Below are positions 1 to 6,918 of a stretch of DNA of 64,000 nucleotides, in pieces. The notes under the pieces were generated by a model. It was not told the DNA's origin. It ran no database searches and worked only from the letters and a program-made list of their open reading frames with translations. A program made the position numbers and the translations under genes. The DNA lies in NCBI RefSeq assembly GCF_001746415.1, contig NZ_MEHJ01000001.1, positions 2,749,001 through 2,813,000 on the forward strand, read 5' to 3'. Each line of letters opens with the position of its first letter. The first letter of the stretch is position 1. The stretch is from Streptomyces agglomeratus (lineage in GTDB: Bacteria > Actinomycetota > Actinomycetes > Streptomycetales > Streptomycetaceae).

Positions 1-90
1 GGCCCAGCGTTTCTTGCTTGAGTGTGAACCAGTCTCACTCACCGGACGGGAGTTTCTGTCCCCGGTCCAGATTGCGAGACGTCTATTTCA
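1..90. other. Intergenic DNA left of lysA
   Basis: Ninety bases between the window edge and the lysA stop codon. I see no open frame or strong hairpin here. In Streptomyces, threonine-pathway genes (hom, thrC, thrB) often follow lysA, so a gene may begin just beyond the edge, but nothing in the window shows it. Confidence 0.4.
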
Positions 91-1482
91 TCAGCCGACA
101 TCGAGACGCAGGAGATCTTCCTCCGTCTCGCGCCGGACAATCACCCGCGCCTCACCGTCGTTCACGGCCACGACCGGCGGGCGCAGCGAGTGGTTGTAGT
201 TGCTGGCCATGGAACGGCAGTACGCGCCGGTCGCGGGCACGGCGATGAGATCACCGGGCGCGAGGTCGGCGGGCAGGAAGGCGTCCCGCACCACGATGTC
301 ACCGCTCTCGCAGTGCTTGCCGACGACGCGGACGAGCATCGGCGCGGCGTCCGAGGTGCGCGAGACGAGCGCCACGCTGTACTCGGCGTCGTACAGGGCG
401 GTGCGGATGTTGTCCGACATGCCGCCGTCGACACTGACGTACGTACGCAGCCCCTCCAGCGGCTTGATCGTGCCGACTTCGTAAAGCGTGAAGGCGGTGG
501 GGCCCACGATGGCGCGTCCGGGCTCGACGGAGATGCGGGGCGTGGCGAGCCCGGCGGACTCGCACTCCCGGCTGACGATCTCGTTGAGCGCCTTGGCGAT
601 GTGGTGCGGCTCGCTGGGGTCGTCCTCGGAGGTGTACGCGATGCCGAGGCCGCCGCCGAGGTCGATCTCGGGCAGTTCGACGCCGTGTTCGTCGCGTACT
701 TCGGCGAGCAGCTGCACCACGCGCCGGGCGGAGACCTCGAAGCCGGCCATGTCGAAGATCTGCGAGCCGATGTGCGAGTGGATGCCGATGAGCTCCAGCC
801 CGTCGAGCCGCAGGGCGCGCCGTACCGCTTCGGCGGCCTGGCCGTCGGCGAGCGCGATGCCGAACTTCTGGTCCTCGTGGGCGGTGGCGATGAACTCGTG
901 CGTGTGGGCCTCGACGCCGACGGTCACGCGGATCTGCACGCGCTGGCGCTTGCCCATGCTCTGCGCGATGTGGGCGACGCGGACGATCTCCTGGAAGGAG
1001 TCGAGGACGATCCGGCCGACCCCGACGCGTACGGCCCGCTCGATCTCCTCGACCGACTTGTTGTTGCCGTGGTAGGCGATGCGCTCCGCGGGCATACCGG
1101 CGTCGAGGGCGGTGGTCAGCTCCCCGCCGGAGCAGACGTCGAGGTTGAGCCCTTCCTCCCGGAGCCAGCGGACGACGGCGCGGGAGAGGAATGCCTTGCC
1201 CGCGTAGAAGACGTCGGCGTCCGGCCCGAAGGCGTCGGCCCAGGCGCGGCAGCGGGCCCTGAAGTCGCTCTCGTCGAGGAAGTAGGCGGGGGTGCCGAAC
1301 TCCTCGGCGAGGCGGGTCACCGCGAGGCCGCCGACGGACACGACACCCTCGTCGTCGCGCCGTACGGACCGCGCCCAGACCTTCTCGTCGAGGAGGTTCA
1401 GGTCGGCGGCCGGGGCGGTGTAGTGGCCCTCGGGGTACACATCGGCGTGACGGGGCCCGGCGGGGTGTGCGGAACGGCTCAT
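91..1482 (-). CDS. lysA: Diaminopimelate decarboxylase LysA
   Basis: Pyridoxal-phosphate enzyme that decarboxylates meso-diaminopimelate to L-lysine, the last step of lysine synthesis, in the cytosol. The 463-residue product has the usual length. The PLP lysine is in DVFYAGKAF (about K96). The family motifs HSHIGSQI, the glycine-rich GGGLGIAY and the C-terminal CESGD (catalytic Cys at the dimer interface) are all present in order. I chose the ATG at 1482 (MSRSAHPAGP) because the longer open frame upstream runs back into the neighbouring gene. That gene ends only 16 bp upstream on the same strand, so the two are probably co-transcribed. High confidence. Confidence 0.97.
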   Translation of the reverse strand: MSRSAHPAGPRHADVYPEGHYTAPAADLNLLDEKVWARSVRRDDEGVVSVGGLAVTRLAEEFGTPAYFLDESDFRARCRAWADAFGPDADVFYAGKAFLSRAVVRWLREEGLNLDVCSGGELTTALDAGMPAERIAYHGNNKSVEEIERAVRVGVGRIVLDSFQEIVRVAHIAQSMGKRQRVQIRVTVGVEAHTHEFIATAHEDQKFGIALADGQAAEAVRRALRLDGLELIGIHSHIGSQIFDMAGFEVSARRVVQLLAEVRDEHGVELPEIDLGGGLGIAYTSEDDPSEPHHIAKALNEIVSRECESAGLATPRISVEPGRAIVGPTAFTLYEVGTIKPLEGLRTYVSVDGGMSDNIRTALYDAEYSVALVSRTSDAAPMLVRVVGKHCESGDIVVRDAFLPADLAPGDLIAVPATGAYCRSMASNYNHSLRPPVVAVNDGEARVIVRRETEEDLLRLDVG

Positions 1483-1498
1483 GGTCCTTCTGTCTCTC

Positions 1499-2701
1499 TC
1501 ACAGATGTTCGGGTGCGGTGATGCCGAGCAAGGACAGGCCGCCGGCGAGCACCGTTCCGGTGGCCTCGGCGAGGGCCAGCCGGGAACGGTGGGCGACCGA
1601 GGGTTTCTCGTCGCCGAGAGGCAGGACGGGGTGGGTGTCGTGGAAGCGGAAGAACGCCTCCGCCGTCGTGTCCAGGTGCCGCGCGAGCCGGTCGGGCGCG
1701 CGGTGGCGGGCTGCGGCTTCGAGGACGGCGGGGTAGTCGCCGAGGGCACGCAGCAGCTCACCGTGCCCGGCGCCCGACGCGCCCGCACGGCTCACTCCGC
1801 CTTCGCCGCCTGGTCGTCCTTCGTCCCGGCCCGGTGCGACTTCGGCGCCCGGTGCGACTTCGGCGCGGGGTGCGACTTCGGCGCGGGGTGCGAGAGGCTC
1901 GGCCGGTGCGACTTCGGCGCCCGGTGCGAGGGGCTCGGCCGGTGTGAACCCGAGCCGGGCGGCGCTTCGGAGCAGGGCGCGGGTACGGGCGTGGGCGTAC
2001 CGGACCCGGAAGAGGGGGTTGGTCTCTCGCTGGACGAGGAGGTCGTCGGGGGTGGCGGTGGCGGTGGGCCAGATGAGGTGCCACACGGCGGCGTCACGCC
2101 CGAGCCGGGCGACGAGCGGGTCGGTGTGAGCGGGCTGGGCGTGGGCGTCGCGCCGGGGGGCGGGACGGCCGCCGAACCGGGGGGCGGGATGGCCCAACGG
2201 GGCGGAGGGGTGGACATCCGGCCGGGGGCCGGGGTGGACGTACACCTGCGCCTCTCCCTCCGGGCGAACGACGCTCGCACCCATCGCATGGGCCAGCCGG
2301 GCGACCGCGTCGGCGAGGGGCCCGCTGCCGACTTGGACGACGTGGGTGTCGAGGGCACTGCCGTGCCCGTAGGCGGGGCCCTGGGCGAGGACGGTACGTA
2401 CGACGGAATCGTGCGCGTCCCGCGCGAGGGTGAAGTTCAGGAATCCGGGCCCGGTGACCTCGACGGCAACGATGGCCTCCTCCCCCACGAGCCGCGCGCG
2501 GAGGATCTCCGCGACCTCGCGGGCGGGCCGGCGGGCGGGGCCGGCGAGCTTGAGGGCGACGTTGGTGGCGTAGTCACCACGGCCACCGGGCCGCGGCCGC
2601 TCGACGGCTGCGAGCTCCGGCACCGGCGCCCGCAGCCCGTCCTCGTCCGCGGCGCGACGCACGGCGCGCAGCACGGTACGAGAGAGCTCTGCGGGGGTCA
2701 C
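1499..2701 (-). CDS. nrtL: ArgS-related anticodon-binding protein (NrtL type)
   Basis: About 400 residues related to arginyl-tRNA synthetase. The N-terminus carries the ArgS additional-domain signature GDYATNVALKLAG, followed by VTGPGFLNFTL. The C-terminus is an alpha-helical DALR-like anticodon-binding domain ending ITAPEHL. Between them the nucleotide-binding core is degenerate. I see neither HIGH nor KMSKS, so it cannot be a normal synthetase. A run of APGAEV/APRAEV units from tandem DNA repeats sits before the DALR domain. The GTG at 2701 (VTPAELSRTV) matches the family N-terminus; an ATG at 2752 is possible. The gene lies directly upstream of lysA, as is usual in actinomycetes. The exact role is unknown; tRNA binding is inferred from homology. 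Confidence 0.85.
   Translation of the reverse strand: MTPAELSRTVLRAVRRAADEDGLRAPVPELAAVERPRPGGRGDYATNVALKLAGPARRPAREVAEILRARLVGEEAIVAVEVTGPGFLNFTLARDAHDSVVRTVLAQGPAYGHGSALDTHVVQVGSGPLADAVARLAHAMGASVVRPEGEAQVYVHPGPRPDVHPSAPLGHPAPRFGGRPAPRRDAHAQPAHTDPLVARLGRDAAVWHLIWPTATATPDDLLVQRETNPLFRVRYAHARTRALLRSAARLGFTPAEPLAPGAEVAPAEPLAPRAEVAPRAEVAPGAEVAPGRDEGRPGGEGGVSRAGASGAGHGELLRALGDYPAVLEAAARHRAPDRLARHLDTTAEAFFRFHDTHPVLPLGDEKPSVAHRSRLALAEATGTVLAGGLSLLGITAPEHL
1833..1942. repeat. 18-bp tandem repeats inside the ArgS-like gene
   Basis: Imperfect tandem copies of GGTGCGACTTCGGCGCCC. Some copies vary to GGGGTGCGACTTCGGCGC or carry an inserted GAGGGGCTCGGCC. They encode repeated APGAEV/APRAEV/EPLAP units in the linker between the ArgS-like N-terminus and the DALR domain. 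The unit length is a multiple of three, so copy-number change keeps the frame. Confidence 0.85.
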
Positions 2702-2949
2702 GGCACAAGCGTATGGGAGAAGGGGGGGCCTCACGCGAACCGGTTTCGCCATGCGGGCACCCCAGGGACCGCTGATCACCCCGGCCACAAGCTCACCGTC
2801 GATTAAGCCGACGCCCCTCACCGGGCCGGACCGACGACGATCGCCGACGGCGCACCCCCACCAGGGCGGCGGGCAGCGTGTACGTCAACGGTCGCGGGCA
2901 GCGCGTACTCCCCGAGTCGGGCAGCGGCCTCCGGCCGGTCGCCGGGAGG

Positions 2950-3411
2950 TCAGCCGACCGAACGCCCGGCCGGTCCGGCTTGCTCGGCCTGCTCGGCCTG
3001 CCCCACTTCGTGTCGCCCGTCGGCGGACGGTGGGTTGGCCTGGCGCATCAACTGCCGTACGAGCCTGACGAGCTCGGCGGGTTCGAAGGGCTTGGAGAGG
3101 AAGACGTCGACCCCGGCGGCGAGGCCGCTCTCCACCTCGTACTGCGTGCACGCGCTGATGATCGCGACGGGCAGATGGCTGGTCCGGGGGTCGTCCCGCA
3201 GCCGCGCGGCCGTACGCAGCCCGTCGAGCCGTGGCATGACCACATCCAGGGTGACGACATCGGGGCAGACGCGATGAACGATGTCCAGCGCCTCGGCACC
3301 ATCGGCCGCGGTCACCACCTCGAAGCCCTCCAGCTCGAGATTGACCCTGATCAACTGCCGGATGACCTTGTTGTCGTCCACAACAAGCACGCGGCCGGAC
3401 ACGCCTGGCAC
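2950..3411 (-). CDS. Single-domain (CheY-like) response regulator
   Basis: About 153 residues, nearly all one receiver domain. The acidic pair is in VLVVDDNK, the phospho-acceptor Asp (about D56) in TLDVVMPRLDG, and the conserved Lys (about K107) in FLSKPFEPAEL. There is no DNA-binding output domain. The last 30 residues are low complexity (GQAEQAEQAGPAG). No histidine kinase is adjacent, so its partner is elsewhere. The start is GTG at 3411 (VPGVSGRVLVV) or GTG at 3402, and neither has a convincing Shine-Dalgarno. It probably works by protein-protein contact, as other stand-alone receivers do. Confidence 0.88.
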   Translation of the reverse strand: MPGVSGRVLVVDDNKVIRQLIRVNLELEGFEVVTAADGAEALDIVHRVCPDVVTLDVVMPRLDGLRTAARLRDDPRTSHLPVAIISACTQYEVESGLAAGVDVFLSKPFEPAELVRLVRQLMRQANPPSADGRHEVGQAEQAEQAGPAGRSVG

Positions 3412-3581
3412 AACTCGAGAGTAGGTCGCCCCCCACCACCGCGTCCGGCTTTTGCCGACTTCCACCCCGGAGGAGGGACGGCGAGGCCCTCGCCCCACCG
3501 AGCCCCACCACCCCGGAGGCCCCGGCCTGCTCAGGAACCTACGACCGACCCACCACCGACCCACCGCCGGCTCCCAAAACC

Positions 3582-3593
3582 TGTTCATGAACA
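3582..3593. promoter_or_regulatory. 12-bp palindrome upstream of tRNA-Arg
   Basis: TGTTCATGAACA is a perfect palindrome lying 53 bp before the tRNA gene and upstream of the divergent response regulator. It may belong to either promoter. No regulator is identified. Confidence 0.35.
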
Positions 3594-3645
3594 CCCGGCC
3601 GGAGCTGGTAGTGTTCAACCCGTCGCCGCTTAACCACGGCGGTAC

Positions 3646-3717
3646 GCCCCCGTAGCTCAGGGGATAGAGCAACGGCCTCCGGAGCCGTGTGCGCAGGTTC
3701 GAATCCTGCCGGGGGCA
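3646..3717 (+). tRNA. tRNA-Arg (anticodon CCG)
   Basis: Complete 72-nt cloverleaf without an encoded CCA. The acceptor stem GCCCCCG pairs with CGGGGGC and the discriminator is A. The D arm is GCTC-AGGGGATA-GAGC. The anticodon stem ACGGC/GCCGT closes the loop CTCCGGA with anticodon CCG at 3679-3681. The T arm is GCAGG-TTCGAAT-CCTGC. It decodes CGG arginine codons. A terminator follows within 20 bp. Confidence 0.96.
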
Positions 3718-3735
3718 CTTCGCAGGAAGTGCCCA

Positions 3736-3774
3736 AAGACCCCGCCATCAGCGCTTCGCTGAGAACGGGGTCTT
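3736..3774 (+). terminator. Terminator after tRNA-Arg
   Basis: AAGACCCCG at 3736-3744 pairs with CGGGGTCTT at 3766-3774 around a 21-nt loop that itself folds (AGCGCTTCGCT). It lies just past the tRNA 3' end. Confidence 0.75.
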
Positions 3775-3951
3775 CGCGTATGTGCGGCCGCATGCCGCTC
3801 GGAGCGGTGGGGTGACGGACTCCTTGGACTGTTCGTGGACGAGTCTTGGCGCGTCCGCGCAGGTCGGGGCGCGTCATGGCGAGAGCCTCGGAGTGTGCCG
3901 GCGTGAGCGCGTCACTGGTACTCGCGTAACAGGTTGTCGGTCCGGAAGTCC

Positions 3952-4248
3952 TCAGCCCGTGGCTTTGGCGATGATGCGGTCCATCTCCTCCCGGTCGAAG
4001 GCCCGCAGCGTCGTGGTACGGACGTTGCCCAGCCCGCCCACTTGCAGGAGCATCGCCGTGGCGGTCTCGTCGTCGGGTGCCTCTACGACGGCCACGAGGT
4101 CGTACGAACCGACGGTCCAGTAGATGTTCAGGAGCTTCGCCCCGAGCTTTTGCGCCGCTGCGGCGAACGCCTCGGCGCGCTGCGGGGTGTCCCTGTAGGC
4201 CCGGATCCCCTGATCGGTCCAGTTCAGCAACGTGACGTACGTCGGCAT
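3952..4248 (-). CDS. GYD domain-containing protein
   Basis: 98-residue protein starting MPTYVTLLNWTDQG, which is the GYD-domain N-terminus. The signature GSYDLVAVVEAPDDETA is in the middle, where the family's G-Y-D reads G-S-Y-D. The fold is a ferredoxin-like alpha/beta dimer and the family has no established function. The length equals one whole domain, so the gene is complete. It stands alone, with about 180 bp of non-coding DNA separating it from the tRNA terminator. Confidence 0.88.
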   Translation of the reverse strand: MPTYVTLLNWTDQGIRAYRDTPQRAEAFAAAAQKLGAKLLNIYWTVGSYDLVAVVEAPDDETATAMLLQVGGLGNVRTTTLRAFDREEMDRIIAKATG

Positions 4249-4466
4249 GGTCTTTCACTCCCAAGGTTCGGCACAACACATCGTGTGTCAATTCTGGGCA
4301 TTGTGTGCGCACCGCGCATAAGGAGCGCGCCATAACGAGTGATGCGAGCGGTCGACGTCCAACTCCCTCAGCGGTAGGCAGGCCGATCGGGATCGTGGGG
4401 GCCCCCTTGGTGCGTGCTTCCCTGGGCCGCTTTGTGCGTCGCCGTGCCCAGTGGGGGCGGTGTGGG

Positions 4467-5771
4467 TCAGCGGTGTGTGTGGTGGCCTGCGGCTGCCAGT
4501 AGTGCGCCCACGCCCAGCACGCCGGCGATCGCCGCGAAGACGGTGGCGTAGCCGCCGGCCGCCGTCGCCAGTTGCGGGCCGGCGCTCGCGCCGGTGAACA
4601 GGGCGAAGGTGTAGAGGGCGACCGCCGCGCCGCGCGCCGGGCCCGCCTGCGCGCCGATCGCCTCGACCAGCGCCGGCGCCGTCACCGCGATGGCGAAGAC
4701 GAAGACGAACAGCAGCGCGCCCAGCAGTACGACGCCGAGGTCGCCCCCGCGCGCGAGCGTCGCGGAGGCCGCGCTCACCGTGGCGGCGAGCAGCAGGGCG
4801 CCGACCACGCGGCGTACGGCCGGCAGCCGCACGAGGAACGGGGTGACCAGCGGCACCAGCACCATCGCGGGCAGCGAACCGGCGCGCAACAGCAGCATCG
4901 CGTCCGGGTCGCCGGTCAGTCGGGCCGGGCCGGCCACCTGGAGCCCCGTGTAGACGGCTACGAAGCCGCACAGCAGCGTGACCGTGGACAGCAGCAGTAG
5001 GACGAGGGACGGCTTGGTGAGCAGTCTTCCCATCGCGCGGTAGGCGTCGAGCGCGGAGGGGGTGGCCGAAGCGGTGTCCTCGTCCAGTACGCCGCGCAGC
5101 AGCAGCGCGCCGCCGACCATCGCCGCCGCGCAGGTCAGGAACACCGTTCGCCAGCCGGCCCCGTCGGACACCGACTGTGCGTACACCTGGCCGAGCACAC
5201 CCGCCGAGAGGAACGAGCTGGTGAGCCAGGTCATGGCCGCCACTCGCCGGGCCGGCTCGATGCGCTCGGCGATGTAGGCGAAGGCGGGTGGCGCGAAGGT
5301 GGCCGCACTCAGTCCTTGTACGACGCGGATGGTGCAGCCCACTGCCAAGTTGGGCGCGGCGGCCACTGCCGCCGTCGTGAGCGCGGTGAGGAACAGGCCG
5401 AGGACAATCAGCTTCCGGCGTCCGAAGCGGTCCGACAGCGGACCCCAGAAGAGGAATCCGGCGGCGTAACCGAAGCCGAAGGCGGTCGTGGTCCAGCCCG
5501 CGGCGGTGGCCGTCGTCGACCACGACTCCGCCAGCAGGCCGAGCACCGGGAGCACCGTGTAGAGCTGACCGACCATCAGGACGCCCACCGCGCAAAGGGC
5601 GGGCACCGTTCTGCGGAATGACGCGGCCTCGACCTGGACATCGGGCCGGGGCGCGGCGGCCTGCGTGGACGGCTTGGTCGTGGGGAGCGGCTTCGCCGAG
5701 GGTGTGCCGGTCGAGTCGGTGACCTCGGTGGAGTCGGTCGAGTCGGTGGAGTCGGTGATCATGGCCGCCAT
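4467..5771 (-). CDS. MFS transporter, probable drug exporter
   Basis: About 434 residues with the twelve hydrophobic segments of a major facilitator. The motif-A loop reads GPLSDRFGRRKL between segments 2 and 3. It resembles the arabinose-efflux/drug-exporter group of proton antiporters. The cytoplasmic N-terminus carries a Thr-Asp-Ser repeat (TDSTDSTDSTEV) from 9-bp DNA repeats. I chose ATG 5771; ATG 5762 fits equally well, and a TTG at 5798 would lie inside the operator. The gene is divergent from a TetR gene. A TTGACA -35 box on this strand (5793-5798) sits in the centre of the inverted repeat, so TetR repression is likely. The substrate is unknown. Confidence 0.9.
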   Translation of the reverse strand: MAAMITDSTDSTDSTEVTDSTGTPSAKPLPTTKPSTQAAAPRPDVQVEAASFRRTVPALCAVGVLMVGQLYTVLPVLGLLAESWSTTATAAGWTTTAFGFGYAAGFLFWGPLSDRFGRRKLIVLGLFLTALTTAAVAAAPNLAVGCTIRVVQGLSAATFAPPAFAYIAERIEPARRVAAMTWLTSSFLSAGVLGQVYAQSVSDGAGWRTVFLTCAAAMVGGALLLRGVLDEDTASATPSALDAYRAMGRLLTKPSLVLLLLSTVTLLCGFVAVYTGLQVAGPARLTGDPDAMLLLRAGSLPAMVLVPLVTPFLVRLPAVRRVVGALLLAATVSAASATLARGGDLGVVLLGALLFVFVFAIAVTAPALVEAIGAQAGPARGAAVALYTFALFTGASAGPQLATAAGGYATVFAAIAGVLGVGALLAAAGHHTHR

Positions 5772-5775
5772 GCAA

Positions 5776-5820
5776 CCAACCAACCAGTTGGATGTCAACG
5801 TGTTCCAACTGATTGGTTGG
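5776..5820. promoter_or_regulatory. TetR-type operator in the MFS/tetR divergent region
   Basis: CCAACCAACCAGTTGGA at 5776-5792 and TCCAACTGATTGGTTGG at 5804-5820 form an inverted repeat with 17-bp arms, one mismatch and an 11-bp spacer. Each arm also contains the smaller palindromic pair CCAAC/GTTGG. The spacer holds the TTGACA -35 box of the MFS promoter. The TetR ATG is 13 bp past the right arm. Confidence 0.8.
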
Positions 5821-5833
5821 GTAGTGTGGGGTC

Positions 5834-6463
5834 ATGGCAAGAGACACAGCAGTGACGAGGCAGAAGCTCCTGGGAGCGGCTCGCCAGGAGTTCGCCGCCC
5901 TGGGCGTGGCGGGGGCCCGCGTCGACCGCATCGCGGAGCTGGCCGGGGTCAACAAGGAGCGCGTCTACGGCCACTTCGGCAGCAAGGACGGCCTGTTCGC
6001 GGCGACCGTCGGCGCGGCCATGGACGAGCTCACGGAAGCCGTCGGCACACCGGGCGACGACGTGGCGCAGTGGGTGGGCTCGGTGTACGACTTCCACCGC
6101 GAGCGCCCGGAGCTGCTGCGGCTGCTCCTGTGGGAGGCACTGCACCACCCGGAACCGGACGTCGTCGGCGAGCAGGACCGCGCGGCGGGCTACTCGCTGA
6201 AAGTCGACGCACTCGCGGAGCGGCTGGGCCTCGCGCCGGGGCCGGAGGCCGCCGTGACGCTGCTCTCGCTCATCGGCCTGGCCGCCTGGCCGAGTGCCGT
6301 ACCGCAGCTGTCCCGCCTCATCGTCGGATCCCACGTGGCTGAAGGGGAGTTGGGGTCAGTCGTACGCGACTGTGTTGTCCAGCTGGCCGGGCGCATGGCA
6401 GGCGGCGGGTCGGCGTCCGAGCGGGCTGGCAGCGGACATGAAACGGCCGTCGCGGATCGGTGA
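5834..6463 (+). CDS. TetR-family transcriptional regulator
   Basis: 209 residues. The N-terminal TetR helix-turn-helix spans about residues 10-55, with VDRIAELAGVNKERVYGHFGSKDGLF as recognition region. The C-terminal ligand domain is all helical with no recognisable subfamily. There is no Shine-Dalgarno before ATG 5834, so the transcript may be leaderless. It probably represses itself and the divergent MFS exporter through the 45-bp inverted repeat between them, and is released by the exported compound. The regulatory logic is inferred from arrangement. Confidence 0.9.
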   Translation: MARDTAVTRQKLLGAARQEFAALGVAGARVDRIAELAGVNKERVYGHFGSKDGLFAATVGAAMDELTEAVGTPGDDVAQWVGSVYDFHRERPELLRLLLWEALHHPEPDVVGEQDRAAGYSLKVDALAERLGLAPGPEAAVTLLSLIGLAAWPSAVPQLSRLIVGSHVAEGELGSVVRDCVVQLAGRMAGGGSASERAGSGHETAVADR

Positions 6464-6918
6464 GGACCCAGCCCCAGTGCGCCCTCACCGCGGGGCGAGG
6501 GGAGGGGTACGTAAGGGGATGGCCGTCCGTCGAGGGTTCCGCCGGATGTTCACCCCGTCCGGCGACGGCGCCGGAGGTGCAGCGCGGGCGTCACCGGCCC
6601 CGGGCGGCGGTCCCGGCCACCGCACGCAGGCACCCACCGTCGCCCCGGCGAAGACCGCCACCAGCGCCGCCCGGCCGACCGCGCCTGTAGCCCAGCAGGT
6701 TGCAGGCGCAGGCACGCAGGCAGACCACCAGAGTCGGGAGGAGACGGGACGGGGCCGAACGGGACGGGAGCAGACAGCCGGGCCGGGTCAGTGCCCCCCA
6801 CATGTCGTGGGGGTATGGCCTGCCCCTGCTTGCCTACCCCCCGCTTGTACGTCCCTACCTGCCCGTCCTACCCGTCCTCCATCCGGTCGCCCGTCAAACC
6901 GTGTGGCATTGACGCACG
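6464..6918. other. 455-bp intergenic region, no gene seen
   Basis: Lies between convergent tetR and the phospholipase C gene. Open frames exist on both strands but lack codon-position bias and ribosome-binding sites. No strong terminator hairpin was found. The right half (about 6790-6880) is C/T-rich on the plus strand. Confidence 0.5.

Noticed and set aside
3646..3951. tRNA-Arg as an integration site for a mobile element
   Set aside because: No integrase gene follows and I found no second copy of the tRNA 3' end in the window.
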